Below are positions 7,667-16,645 of a stretch of DNA of 56,298 bases, piece by piece (positions within the stretch are counted from its first letter, which is position 1; each line of letters begins with the position of its first letter). Both the position numbers and the translations under genes were made by a program. Location: assembly GCA_013376985.1 (NCBI GenBank), contig JACABB010000002.1, positions 1 through 56,298 on the forward strand. The letters run 5' to 3'. Below the pieces are notes generated by a model. That model had not been told where the DNA came from and made no database searches. It saw only the letters and a list, made by a program, of their open reading frames with translations. This DNA comes from Bacteroidales bacterium. GTDB taxonomy: Bacteria; Bacteroidota; Bacteroidia; Bacteroidales; Tenuifilaceae.

Positions 7667-8797
7667 TTATCGCAAAATGAAATTTATTATTCCCTCCATT
7701 AGCGCTACTCCATGGGGGATAACTTCATCAGGAAAATCGTAAGTGTTGGTATGTAAATCGGGGTGGTTTTCGCCAACGCCTAATCCCACTATTACCGAGG
7801 GTAGAGCTAAGGTGAAGTGAGCAAAATCCTCGCTCCATCTGTTTGGTTGGTTTATAAAGATTACATCCCTCTCTTGTTGCTTTGCAATAGTCTCAACCGT
7901 ATGAGTTAATTCAGGATTGCATTCTGCCGCAGGGAATTCATCTGTAAATTGAATATCAACTGTTAGCTTATGTTTGTCTGCTATGGTTTTTGTTGAGGAT
8001 ACAGCATAATTCGATAGTTTCTGCATGTGCTCCTCATCAAATGCTCTCAAAGTAGCCATAATTTCTGCATACCCAGGAGATGTTCCAAATGCAACATCAC
8101 CAACTCGAACATGAATGATGGTGACTAGTATATACTCACGAAAAAATTTAATGTATTTTACCCCATTCAAAATTTGAATTATTTCAGCCACCGCCGCAGA
8201 AGGGTTAATCCCATTTTCGGGATACGCGGCATGGGAATTCTTGCCAGTTAGCCTAATTATCATCCCTTTTGATGCCGCCGAAAAGGTGTATTTACCAAGT
8301 ATAATACTGCCAAAAGGATATTGAGGCATATTGTGTATTGCAAAAGCAAAATCGGGTAATAATCCAAGCTCTTCAATTTGATCAATAGATTCTTTTGCGC
8401 CTCTACCGTTCTCCTCTTCTGGTTGGTAGAATAATATCACCCTCCCTTTACCAATTGGGTTTTCATGCAATCCTTTTGCTAATGCCGAAACCATTGCCAT
8501 GTGTCCATCGTGACCGCAAAGATGCGAAACGCCATCATTCAAAGATTTGTACGATTTTGCGCTATATTCTTCAATTGGCAGCGCATCCATGTCGCATCGA
8601 AAAAGAAGGGTTGGGCCGGCCTCTTTCCCTTTGTAAACGGCTGCAACACCCGAGCCAGCAATATCAGCATACAATTCGTCGGGTTTATAATTCAATAAAA
8701 ATCGAACTATCCTTTTGGCTGTTAACTTCTCGTTACCGGATAATTCTGGGTTTCTATGAAGTTCGTGCCTTAAGTTTATTATTTCATTCATAATCAA
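7667..8797 (-). CDS. M20-family amidohydrolase (N-acyl amino acid hydrolase/hippuricase-like)
   Basis: A 376-residue cytoplasmic metallo-amidohydrolase of the M20D type, which removes acyl groups from N-acyl amino acids or related amides. Metal ligands are visible: Cys and His in LCGHDGHMA (about residue 92-100), Glu in QPEEENGRGA (about 126), His in AIHNMPQYPFG (about 155) and His in ENHPDLH near the C-terminus. The lid and dimer domain lies between about 175 and 290 with the usual NSHAAYPENGINP. The start may be two codons further in (MNEIINLRHELH). It begins only 4 bp after the pbpC stop codon, so the two are co-transcribed. The natural substrate cannot be told from the sequence. Confidence 0.85.
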   Translation of the reverse strand: MIMNEIINLRHELHRNPELSGNEKLTAKRIVRFLLNYKPDELYADIAGSGVAAVYKGKEAGPTLLFRCDMDALPIEEYSAKSYKSLNDGVSHLCGHDGHMAMVSALAKGLHENPIGKGRVILFYQPEEENGRGAKESIDQIEELGLLPDFAFAIHNMPQYPFGSIILGKYTFSAASKGMIIRLTGKNSHAAYPENGINPSAAVAEIIQILNGVKYIKFFREYILVTIIHVRVGDVAFGTSPGYAEIMATLRAFDEEHMQKLSNYAVSSTKTIADKHKLTVDIQFTDEFPAAECNPELTHTVETIAKQQERDVIFINQPNRWSEDFAHFTLALPSVIVGLGVGENHPDLHTNTYDFPDEVIPHGVALMEGIINFILR

Positions 8798-8801
8798 AAA
8801 A

Positions 8802-11195
8802 TTAATTATTTATACTTTTATCGATAGTAAAAGTTGTAACCAACGTTTCACCATCCCCGTCAACCAAGGTTAATACATGTTTTCCTGTTGATGGTCGTAA
8901 AGCTAATTTATGAAATGCCTTAGTTGTTCCAACGTATTTATCGTCCAGATGCCAGTAAATAGTAGCATCTGCTGTTCGATGAACGGCTTCAAATATTATA
9001 TCACTGGGTGTTCCATCGAGGTTTACGGGAATGCTAATTATCGCATTGATAATCCGAGGATAAAGCATGGCCATTGGCTTTTGAGGATTTTCAGGTTTGC
9101 AACCCTGTAAATACGAGGGTAGCACCCTGTAATCTGGCTTTTTACTTTTATAGAACCATTCCATTGCTGGTGGAAGAACAAACCACGATTGGTGCTGCAT
9201 CTTATCCCTATCGTAACACTTATCGTTTACACGATACTTGCCTTTTTCATCAAGATGAATCATTCTGTGATATGGGCATGGTGGGGTTTCGAGTCCTGCA
9301 ATTGGTACCCAAACGGAATCGATAGGTTCGCAGATATCTGTAGCCCTTTGTCCGCTCTGCTTGCAAACGGGGATGAATGCCATATCATCAATTGGGCGTT
9401 CAAACCAACCGCTTGGAGGAAGAAGTCCAAACACATCGAACATTATTGGTGCTGCGGCTGAAACGCCAGTTAAATCGGCACGACCTTCACCACTTGCATT
9501 TCCTACCCAAACGGCAACAACCTGATTTGGATTAAGTCCAATTGCCCATGCATCGCGATGTCCGTAACTTGTTCCTGTTTTCCATGCCACTGAACGGGTT
9601 GAAGCAAAATATTTCCACCCCGATAACTCATCAGGGCGGGCAACCTCGCGCATGGCTTCAAATGTTAAAAATATCGATGCTGCACCTAGGATTGAATGAT
9701 CGTCAATAATAGGTGTTTTCCTCGTTGTATCGGAAATGTAGGTTGGAGGGTGGATGTCCAGTTTATTGTATCGACTTTGAAGTGGTCTGAAATGATTCAA
9801 CATTCTGGCAAGGCTTGAGTAAACACCCGCAAGATCCCATAGAGTGGCCTCTGCCCCACCTAAAACAAGCGATAGTCCATAGCTGTCAGGCGAACGCTTT
9901 ATGGTTGTTAAACCCATTTTATTAAGTACGTGGTGAAATTTAGGAACACCGTACATCTGAAGCATTCTAACAGCGGGAACATTAAGTGAACGAGCAAGAG
10001 CCCTCGATGCAGGAACAGCACCATCGTAAGTAGGGTAGAAATTTTTTGGTGCGTAGCTCCCAATCTGGGTTGGAATATCGGGAATCAAAGTATTTGGCAG
10101 GATAAGTCCATCGTTTAGCATTGCAGCATAAAGGAATGGTTTGAGGATACTACCAGTACTTCGGGGTGATTTTATTACATCAACACTCTTTCCCGTTGCA
10201 GTACTATCGGGGTTTGTATTGCCAATGTATGCTAAAGTATTGCCCGTTTCAATATCTAAAACAAGAACGGCAATATTATGAATGGAATTCGCCTCAAGTC
10301 GAGGTTTATGATACTCAACAATGTTATTAATTCGACTTTGAAGATTACTATTAATTGTTGTTTTTACATTTTTTCCAGAATACCCCTCGATTATTGCGCG
10401 TGTTAGTAGATGTGGCGCAAGTTGTGGAAGTTCCTTTGGTTCTCCTGGCAATGGTTCTTGAATGGATAGGCTATAGGTTAAAGAATCTATTTCGCCAGCA
10501 TTAAGGAGTTTTTTTAGTAAACGATTCCGTTTATTCTTAAATGCTACTTGGTTTTTTCCCGGAAAAATTATGGACGGCGCATTTGGGAGAATGGCAAGCG
10601 ATGCCGTTTCGGCCCAGCTAAGTTCATTTGCGCTACGCCCAAAGTATCGCCAAGCAGCAGCATCTATTCCAACTACATTGCCACCATATGGCGCATGGGA
10701 TGCGTAGAGGCGGAGAATTTTGTTTTTTGAATAGGACAATTCGAGTCTAAGCGCAAGCACTATCTCTACTATTTTTTCGGAAAAAGATCTTGATTGCCCT
10801 TTTCGTGAAAGTCTGATAACCTGCATGGAGATTGTACTTCCCCCTCTGACTATTTTTTTTGCCTTTATGTTTTGCACTAACGCCCTCCATACAGAGAAAG
10901 GGTTTACTCCGGGATGCTGGTAAAAGTGCCTATCTTCAAAAGTCACTATGCACTTTGCAAACTTAGGTGGTATTGAGTTAGTTTCAGGAAAGCGGTATTG
11001 TCCATCGCAAGCAATAGTAGCATCTAATAAATTGCTTTGCTCATCGGTTATAACAGTGCAGGTAGGATCGGAGAATAATGGGGATGGTAGCCAGAACCAA
11101 AAGCAAATGGTAACAGCAAAGAATAGGAATAAAAAAAGATAAAACCATTTTGCGTTGTAATGTGGCAATATTTTCTTTGTGAAATGGAGCATCAT
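8802..11195 (-). CDS. pbpC: Penicillin-binding protein 1C (bifunctional class A PBP)
   Basis: Polymerises and cross-links peptidoglycan at the outer face of the inner membrane. The 797-residue protein has an N-terminal membrane anchor (about residues 15-36), a GT51 glycosyltransferase domain with FEDRHFYQHPG and RGGSTISMQV, and a transpeptidase domain with SxxK in STGSILKPF (about 350), SLN in ARSLNVPA and KTGTS at about 540. It ends in the C-terminal domain typical of PBP1C (from about 700). Length and order match the family. In many bacteria pbpC is adjacent to the alpha-2-macroglobulin gene; here that gene is 7 kb away at 18228. It heads a two-gene operon with the M20 amidohydrolase. Confidence 0.95.
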   Translation of the reverse strand: MMLHFTKKILPHYNAKWFYLFLFLFFAVTICFWFWLPSPLFSDPTCTVITDEQSNLLDATIACDGQYRFPETNSIPPKFAKCIVTFEDRHFYQHPGVNPFSVWRALVQNIKAKKIVRGGSTISMQVIRLSRKGQSRSFSEKIVEIVLALRLELSYSKNKILRLYASHAPYGGNVVGIDAAAWRYFGRSANELSWAETASLAILPNAPSIIFPGKNQVAFKNKRNRLLKKLLNAGEIDSLTYSLSIQEPLPGEPKELPQLAPHLLTRAIIEGYSGKNVKTTINSNLQSRINNIVEYHKPRLEANSIHNIAVLVLDIETGNTLAYIGNTNPDSTATGKSVDVIKSPRSTGSILKPFLYAAMLNDGLILPNTLIPDIPTQIGSYAPKNFYPTYDGAVPASRALARSLNVPAVRMLQMYGVPKFHHVLNKMGLTTIKRSPDSYGLSLVLGGAEATLWDLAGVYSSLARMLNHFRPLQSRYNKLDIHPPTYISDTTRKTPIIDDHSILGAASIFLTFEAMREVARPDELSGWKYFASTRSVAWKTGTSYGHRDAWAIGLNPNQVVAVWVGNASGEGRADLTGVSAAAPIMFDVFGLLPPSGWFERPIDDMAFIPVCKQSGQRATDICEPIDSVWVPIAGLETPPCPYHRMIHLDEKGKYRVNDKCYDRDKMQHQSWFVLPPAMEWFYKSKKPDYRVLPSYLQGCKPENPQKPMAMLYPRIINAIISIPVNLDGTPSDIIFEAVHRTADATIYWHLDDKYVGTTKAFHKLALRPSTGKHVLTLVDGDGETLVTTFTIDKSINN

Positions 11196-11315
11196 CGACT
11201 ATATCGCTGTATTATTTTTTCCTTTTGAATGACGAAAAATTGAACGAATAGTAAATAAATCCATCATCCCATTTTTCAATAACAAGACAAGTAACAAATT
11301 ATTGCCAAGGGATAA

Positions 11316-12407
11316 CTATTTCGCAACCAACTCCACCTGATATAGTTTAGGCCAAAGTTTGCCAGTAACATACAACCGCTTTCCTATCTCATCCCAAGCA
11401 ATACCGTTAAGAACATCAACATCATTAGTTCTATCGGAATCTTTGAGCAATCCTTTAAAATCTATACGCCCTTTCACCATACCGGTTGAAGGATCAATGA
11501 TTACAATAAAATCTGTTTGATAAATATTGGCATAAATATCCCCATTGATATATTCTAACTCGTTGAGTTCATTGATAGCGCCCTTGTTGTCGAAAACCTC
11601 AACATGCTTTATTTCTGAAAAATTCTCGGGATCCATAAAGTAGATATTATTTGATCCATCGCTCATAATTAAATCTTTACCATTAGTGGTTAATCCCCAA
11701 CCCTGAGTGTTATAATGAAAAGTTCTAATCTGTTTAAAGGTTGTAAAATCGTAAACAAATCCAACTTCAGATGTCCACGTAAGCTGATAAATTTTATTAT
11801 TAAAAAGGGTTATACCTTCTCCAAAATACTTCTCCTCAAGATTAATGCTTTGAAGAATCTTTCCAGTTTCAAGTTCAACCTTTCGAATGCTCGATGCACC
11901 TTTTTGTCCTGTCCCCTCATACAGAAAACCATCTTTGTAAAATAGCCCTTGGGTATAAGCATCGGGATCGTGCAAAAAGGTTTTGATAACCTTATACGAG
12001 TAGTTCTTGGGAGTTAGATTAGACTTAAGTTTAACCGATGTAGATGCCGTTTGGTGTAATCCCGCTCTGTATGCTGTTGCCCTTATTGTAAGCGTACCAA
12101 GTCCTAATTCGTTTGTTTTTAGCTTGTATGTAAGTTCTGATACCTTGCCTATTTTTTTATCGTTAACGAAAAGCACAACTGAATCAGGAATAGATTTTTC
12201 GTCGTGCAATTTTAGTGTTAGGTCGATATTATCTCCTAAACTAAATAGCATCCCATTTGACGGAGCTGTGAATTTTATTAGGTAGATAGATTTTTGTGTT
12301 GATTGCTCGTCGGTGGTAAACTTTTTATCATTACTGTTTTTACATGAGAATGCAAAAAACATCAGTATTGCTACAAGGAAAATGCCTGATTTAATTACTT
12401 TTATCAT
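11316..12407 (-). CDS. Glutaminyl-peptide cyclotransferase lipoprotein (glutamine cyclotransferase)
   Basis: A 363-residue protein with a lipoprotein signal ending FAFSC at Cys22. Residues of about 40-125 look like an Ig-like sandwich, and residues of about 135-363 form the five-bladed propeller of bacterial/plant-type glutaminyl cyclases, with the family segments AYTQGLFY, LYEGTGQKG, FGEGITLF and the C-terminal NGIAWD. These enzymes turn N-terminal Gln into pyroglutamate on exported proteins. In Bacteroidota many periplasmic proteins begin with Gln after signal cleavage, and several here do (the A-Q junctions at 27776 and 33991), so it could protect them. It is transcribed alone. Confidence 0.9.
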   Translation of the reverse strand: MIKVIKSGIFLVAILMFFAFSCKNSNDKKFTTDEQSTQKSIYLIKFTAPSNGMLFSLGDNIDLTLKLHDEKSIPDSVVLFVNDKKIGKVSELTYKLKTNELGLGTLTIRATAYRAGLHQTASTSVKLKSNLTPKNYSYKVIKTFLHDPDAYTQGLFYKDGFLYEGTGQKGASSIRKVELETGKILQSINLEEKYFGEGITLFNNKIYQLTWTSEVGFVYDFTTFKQIRTFHYNTQGWGLTTNGKDLIMSDGSNNIYFMDPENFSEIKHVEVFDNKGAINELNELEYINGDIYANIYQTDFIVIIDPSTGMVKGRIDFKGLLKDSDRTNDVDVLNGIAWDEIGKRLYVTGKLWPKLYQVELVAK

Positions 12408-12601
12408 AAAAATAAATTTAGATTAATCGAACACATTTAAACACAAAGGGGTACTGAGTTTTATTGTTTTTCAAAGATTGTGCTAAATATACGGCACAAA
12501 ATCCAATTGGTTAGCTCTTTTTCAATTAATGCTGCAATAGAATTCTATCTGGTTCGGAGTAAACTATTTCTAATTACTTTTGTGTCAAACTGTTTGTAGT
12601 T

Positions 12602-13024
12602 TTATTTTTTTCCAAAAAATCGATTTATTGAGTTTTGTTTTTGCATCTTCTTAACTGCTTTGCTTTCGAGTTCAACCATTTTTAATTCTGGAAAAAGTAT
12701 TTGCCACACCTCACTCCAACCGGGGAAACCACCTAAATTTCGATCATCAATAAAAACATCAGCATCAATTTTTCTAGGTACTGATTCGTTGACTACTTCT
12801 TCGGGATAATTTTTATTAACGGCATAGAATTCAACTCCATTATTTCTACAAAACTCAACAGCCTCTTCAAGTTCTTTACCAGTCCTAACAGTCCAGAGAA
12901 TTATTATGAATCCTTTCTTTTGAAGTTCTTTTAGCGTTTCAAAGGCAAATAGTTTTACTTTACCGATACCAGGGTAGCAGTGCTCTACAATTGTTCCATC
13001 GAAGTCAACGGCAATCTTAATCAT
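12602..13024 (-). CDS. HAD-superfamily hydrolase (BT0820-like small phosphatase)
   Basis: A cytoplasmic HAD-fold protein of about 140 residues. The nucleophile motif is VDFDGTIVEH close to the N-terminus, motif II is ILWTVRTGKEL, and the acidic motif IV is DVFIDDRNLGG. No cap domain is present, as in the small C0-type members. The longer frame would begin at 13042, but MIKIAVDFDG at 13024 places the first strand at the usual distance, so that start is chosen. The substrate is unknown. It lies just downstream of the PorV-like gene on the same strand (47 bp gap) and may be co-transcribed with it. Confidence 0.8.
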   Translation of the reverse strand: MIKIAVDFDGTIVEHCYPGIGKVKLFAFETLKELQKKGFIIILWTVRTGKELEEAVEFCRNNGVEFYAVNKNYPEEVVNESVPRKIDADVFIDDRNLGGFPGWSEVWQILFPELKMVELESKAVKKMQKQNSINRFFGKK

Positions 13025-13071
13025 AAGTGATATTGTAACCAAAAGACAAATATAGTAAATTAGCAGTTTCT

Positions 13072-14148
13072 CTATCTAGGTTTGAAAGAATCAAAACTCC
13101 AGCGTATAGAAAAGATATTTGAATACCGAGAATAGCCTTGATTTCCTGCATTAGTCATGGCATAATCTATATTTATACTTCGAAATTTAATTCCAACGCC
13201 AAGACTCGGTTGCAGGGTCAATTCGTTGCCACCGCCAAACCCGCTATTTCGCTGTATATTATTCGCACCAGCACGAATAAAAATTATGTTTTTGTAACCA
13301 ACCTCTAACCCAAAATGAGGATCAATACTTGCGGGTTTACCTGAAATTAGCGTATTACGCTTGCCATCGAAAGTAAAATCAAAATCGGTTTCGGCGGTTA
13401 GGTTAAGATTTTCGTTGATTTTAAATGTACGCGATATGCCTAAAATCAGTCGAGGTAAAGTAATTTCAAGATTATTTTTAGAAGCAGAGTTGTAGGTACT
13501 ATCACCAACAGTTATTTCTAATGCCTTGGAATTAAACGACCATAAATTAAAGGTTGTTGTAATATCTTTTACCGTAGCACCAAATAGCCACTTATTAAGT
13601 TGATATCTAGCCGAAGCATCCAAACCAAAGCCCCAAGCGGAAGCAAACTTCCCAACGTTCCGATAAATTAGTTTAGCATTTCCTCCAACCCAAAGGTGAG
13701 GGATATAAGTTGCTTTTGCATAGCTAAATAGAAAAGCGTAATCAGCAATTGAAAAGGTTTTCAGTCGATCATAGTTAATATTACCATTTTCATCAATTAA
13801 ATCAATGGTATTGGGAATATCATCAACTCCAAAACGAATTACGGAGAATGCCATTGCCGAGGTTGAATCGGGCTTGTAACCCAAAGCGATATGATTATAA
13901 CTCGCCATCCCTGCAAAGTAACTGGCGTGTAGTGCCTCAATCTGATACCTGCTTTGCATCCCAATTAATCCGGAAGGATTCCAATATGCAGCCCCAACAT
14001 CGTTGCAGGAAGCAGAACCTATATTGCCCATACCCATCCATTTTGCACCAACCCCAATAGAAAGAAAATCGTTACTGTACTTAGCCGTTTGAGAAAAAAC
14101 AGCAGTATAAGAAACGTAAAACAACAATAAAAGGGCAATCTTCCGCAT
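13072..14148 (-). CDS. PorV/PorQ-family outer-membrane beta-barrel protein
   Basis: A protein of about 358 residues with an N-terminal signal (MRKIALLLLF to FSQ). The start of the mature part, FLSIGVGAKWMGMGNIGSA followed by AYWNPSGL, is the hallmark of the PorV/PorQ/UPF0164 group, which builds FadL-like outer-membrane barrels. PorV itself shuttles type IX secretion substrates; this protein could be that or one of the several paralogues each genome carries. The ATG at 14148 is preferred over 14181 because it gives a clean signal peptide. It is divergent from pssA with about 100 bp between starts. Confidence 0.8.
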   Translation of the reverse strand: MRKIALLLLFYVSYTAVFSQTAKYSNDFLSIGVGAKWMGMGNIGSASCNDVGAAYWNPSGLIGMQSRYQIEALHASYFAGMASYNHIALGYKPDSTSAMAFSVIRFGVDDIPNTIDLIDENGNINYDRLKTFSIADYAFLFSYAKATYIPHLWVGGNAKLIYRNVGKFASAWGFGLDASARYQLNKWLFGATVKDITTTFNLWSFNSKALEITVGDSTYNSASKNNLEITLPRLILGISRTFKINENLNLTAETDFDFTFDGKRNTLISGKPASIDPHFGLEVGYKNIIFIRAGANNIQRNSGFGGGNELTLQPSLGVGIKFRSINIDYAMTNAGNQGYSRYSNIFSIRWSFDSFKPR

Positions 14149-14217
14149 AAATAGCAAGTATATTACATGGTAAACATACAAAATCCGATTTTTATTACCA
14201 ACCTTAGTTTTTTAACT

Positions 14218-14225
14218 TATTTTTG
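14218..14225 (+). promoter_or_regulatory. -7 promoter motif of pssA
   Basis: TATTTTTG fits TAnnTTTG and lies 25 bp before the ATG at 14251. It supports that start over the upstream ATG at 14167. No -33 TTG is seen at the usual distance. Confidence 0.45.
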
Positions 14226-14250
14226 TGATAAATATTGTAATATACCTCAT

Positions 14251-15042
14251 ATGATTGTGAATAATAAGGTTATTAGGCACCTGCCAAATGTTATTACCCT
14301 TCTGAACCTAGTAGCAGGTTGTTTATCGATAGTATCAGCATTTGAAGGGAATCTTCAAATTGCAGGATCGTTGATTATCATAGCTGGTGTTTTTGATTTC
14401 TTTGATGGATTTACCGCTCGATTGATTGGAGCATATTCAACTCTTGGGAAAGAATTGGATTCTCTTTCGGATGTGGTAAGTTTTGGTGTTGCTCCTTCCA
14501 TGATCATGTACCATCTTTTAAAGAATTCATTGGGGTTAAATCCCTCCGAAGGTCTTTTAAACGGACATTTAATATTGGCAGTACCTTTTCTACTTGCAGC
14601 CTTCTCTTCGCTTCGCTTGGGTATTTTCAACATTGATCAACGCCAAACCTCTTCGTTTATTGGCCTTGCAACACCTCCAAGTGCATTCTTTACAGTAGGT
14701 ATTGTGTTTGGACTTCACAGCGGATGGAGTAGTGTTTTTGAATACTTTACATCATCACCAACGCTATTAATATTGATGATAGTTATTCAATCAGCCTTGC
14801 TTGTTTGTGAATTGCCAATGTTTTCGCTCAAACTTAAAACCTTAAAATTTTCAATTGCTTACAAGCAGATTTTACTACTTTTAGGTTCCTTAGTTTTAAT
14901 ATTAATATTCTACAAAGCATCCCTGCCGCTGATAATATTGTGGTACATCTTATTGTCAACTTTTTTCTGGATAATTGAAGGAGGAGATAAAGGGAGTAGT
15001 AAAGAAGTTATCGGGAGTGAATCGGGAGTGAATCGGGAGTGA
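14251..15042 (+). CDS. pssA: CDP-diacylglycerol-serine O-phosphatidyltransferase
   Basis: Makes phosphatidylserine, the precursor of phosphatidylethanolamine, in the inner membrane. The 263-residue protein begins MIVNNKVIRHLPNVITLLN, and the CDP-alcohol phosphotransferase motif is GVFDFFDGFTARLIGAYSTLGKELDSLSD, seen here as the pieces DFFDGFTAR and GAYSTLGKELDSLSD. Several hydrophobic helices follow. ATG 14251 is chosen over 14167 because a -7 motif lies between them. The last codons are made by an 11-bp tandem repeat that also supplies the stop codon, so the C-terminus would change with repeat number. Confidence 0.92.
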   Translation: MIVNNKVIRHLPNVITLLNLVAGCLSIVSAFEGNLQIAGSLIIIAGVFDFFDGFTARLIGAYSTLGKELDSLSDVVSFGVAPSMIMYHLLKNSLGLNPSEGLLNGHLILAVPFLLAAFSSLRLGIFNIDQRQTSSFIGLATPPSAFFTVGIVFGLHSGWSSVFEYFTSSPTLLILMIVIQSALLVCELPMFSLKLKTLKFSIAYKQILLLLGSLVLILIFYKASLPLIILWYILLSTFFWIIEGGDKGSSKEVIGSESGVNRE

Positions 15043-15073
15043 ATCGGGAGTGAATCGGGAGTGAATCGGGAGT
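15010..15073. repeat. 11-bp tandem repeat at the pssA 3' end
   Basis: Five complete copies of ATCGGGAGTGA plus nine bases of a sixth. The unit is not a multiple of three and contains TGA, so the pssA frame meets a stop inside the array. Loss or gain of one unit would alter only the last few residues. Confidence 0.9.
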
Positions 15074-15176
15074 TGTCAGAATCTTATAGTGTTATCACAT
15101 ATTGAATTTTGATTTTTGTCTTTTATAATATTGGCAACCTTTTTTTCATTCCTCTTTTTTAATCTTAAATTTGGAG

Positions 15177-15184
15177 TAATTTTG
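15177..15184 (+). promoter_or_regulatory. -7 promoter motif of purS
   Basis: TAATTTTG fits TAnnTTTG and lies 25 bp before the purS ATG at 15209, which supports that start over the longer frame from 15116. The -33 element is not evident. Confidence 0.4.
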
Positions 15185-15208
15185 CCATCAGACATAAAAA
15201 CGTACAAA

Positions 15209-15466
15209 ATGAAATTTATTGCAGAAATAAACGTGATGCCTCTAAAGGCTTTACTCGATCCACAAGGAAAGGCAGTTGGAATGACTATGCATAATATAGG
15301 TTATACCGAGGTTACAAATGTACGTGTAGGCAAGCATATCACTATGGAAATTGAAGCTCCATCAAAAAATGCTGCACTTGAAAAAGTTAACGAAGCTTGT
15401 TCTAAAATTCTTTCAAATCCAGTAATGGAAGGTTTTGAGTATACTGTTAAAGAGATAAAGGGTTAA
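15209..15466 (+). CDS. purS: Phosphoribosylformylglycinamidine synthase subunit PurS
   Basis: A small subunit (85 residues) of the three-part FGAM synthase, needed to bring PurQ and PurL together for the fourth step of purine synthesis. The sequence MKFIAEINVMPLKALLDPQG, GYTEVTNVRVGKHI and the C-terminal SNPVMEGF match the family, including its normal length. A longer frame from 15116 adds a hydrophobic stretch foreign to PurS and is rejected. purL and purQ are not next to it, which is unusual since purS is often in their operon. It converges with the DAHP synthase gene, leaving only 4 bp between stops. Confidence 0.9.
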   Translation: MKFIAEINVMPLKALLDPQGKAVGMTMHNIGYTEVTNVRVGKHITMEIEAPSKNAALEKVNEACSKILSNPVMEGFEYTVKEIKG

Positions 15467-15470
15467 TTAG

Positions 15471-16580
15471 CTATTCTGCGGATAGCTTATCTTTTCTATT
15501 TAATATATCAGCCTGCTTTCGGATGGATTCTTTATGAACTAGTTGAAGCAGGTCTTTTATATACTCATCATCCAGTCCCAAGCGTTTTCCACAATCAATT
15601 CTTGATTTTAGAATGTTCTCCCACCTACGAAGCTGGAAAACGCTAACGTTATTGTTCTTTTTGTACTCACCAATCTCCTCAACAATTCTCATTCTTTGGG
15701 CCAATAGTTCTATCATTTGCTGATCTATAGAATCGATTTTATCCCGCAGTTGCTCAAGTTTGTCAATGAATTCGACATTTTGCGATGATGTGGATCTGAA
15801 AACCAACTCGTTAAGCATTATTTCGAGCTGTAGCGGACTAATCTGCTGCTTTGCATCACTAAAAGCTAAGAAGGGATTTCGGTGAACCTCAATCATCAAC
15901 CCATCCATGGATAGGTTAAGCGCTTTTTGAGCAATTTCAGGAACAAGAGATGCGTTTCCGGCAATATGACTTGGGTCGCAAATGATAGGTAGGTTGGGAA
16001 ATTTACTTTTTAAATCGATAGCAAGCTCCCACTTGGGAATGTTTCGTAACCTACTTCGCTCATAGGGATAGAAGCCTCTATGCACTGCTGCAAGTTTAAC
16101 AATCCCTGCTCGGTTAAAACGTTCAAGAGCACCTATCCATAGTTCAAGATCGGGATTTACAGGATTTTTCACAAGCACTGGTATATTAATGCCCAATAAC
16201 GCCTGTGCGATTTGCTCCACCGAAAAAGGGTTTGAGGTTGTTCGAGCACCAACCCATAGCACATCAATCCCCGCAGCAACGGCCTTTTCCACATGAACTG
16301 CAGTAGCAACTTCAACAGCGGTGAGTAGTCCTGTTTCCGTTTTTACACGCTTAAGCCATTGAAGAGCCTCATCACCAGCACCTTCAAAAGTACCCGGTCG
16401 TGAACGGGGCTTCCAAATTCCAAGTCGAAGTATTTGAATTTTACCAATTTTTGCAATTCCGTGGGCTGTTTCCACAACCTGCTCCTCGCACTCGGCACTG
16501 CATGGTCCTGCAATAAGGAGAGGCTGGTTTAATCCCGGAAACCAATCGGATAATGGCAATATGTTGAGTGTTGTAGTCAT
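15471..16580 (-). CDS. Bifunctional DAHP synthase/chorismate mutase
   Basis: Catalyses the first step of the shikimate pathway (phosphoenolpyruvate plus erythrose 4-phosphate) and the chorismate-to-prephenate step. Residues of about 1-265 are the type I-beta/KdsA-like DAHP synthase barrel, with AGPCSAE, KPRSRPGTFEG, WVGARTTSNPFSVEQ, VKNPVNPDL, HRGFYPYE and CDPSHIAG. Residues of about 280-370 are an AroQ-type chorismate mutase (LEQLRDKIDSIDQQMIELLA, RMRIVEEIGEYK). The mutase is C-terminal, as in Bacteroidota enzymes. MTTTLNILPL at 16580 is preferred to 16640, because the extra residues do not fit the family. Feedback control by an aromatic product through the mutase domain is likely from the family. 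Confidence 0.93.
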   Translation of the reverse strand: MTTTLNILPLSDWFPGLNQPLLIAGPCSAECEEQVVETAHGIAKIGKIQILRLGIWKPRSRPGTFEGAGDEALQWLKRVKTETGLLTAVEVATAVHVEKAVAAGIDVLWVGARTTSNPFSVEQIAQALLGINIPVLVKNPVNPDLELWIGALERFNRAGIVKLAAVHRGFYPYERSRLRNIPKWELAIDLKSKFPNLPIICDPSHIAGNASLVPEIAQKALNLSMDGLMIEVHRNPFLAFSDAKQQISPLQLEIMLNELVFRSTSSQNVEFIDKLEQLRDKIDSIDQQMIELLAQRMRIVEEIGEYKKNNNVSVFQLRRWENILKSRIDCGKRLGLDDEYIKDLLQLVHKESIRKQADILNRKDKLSAE

Positions 16581-16645
16581 CCTAAATGCAAAGATACCTG
16601 AAAAATAGATTCTTTTAAAGATTATTGCAGTATAATGCAAGCCTC

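Noticed and set aside
8395-8793. Plus-strand frames opposite the M20 and pbpC genes
   Set aside because: They are antisense shadows of well-supported enzymes and show no family motif or start region.
14167-14250. Longer PssA start at 14167
   Set aside because: A -7 motif at 14218-14225 lies inside this extension, and the family starts at the later ATG.
15116-15208. Longer PurS frame with a hydrophobic N-terminus
   Set aside because: PurS is cytoplasmic and about 85 residues long; a -7 motif lies just before ATG 15209.
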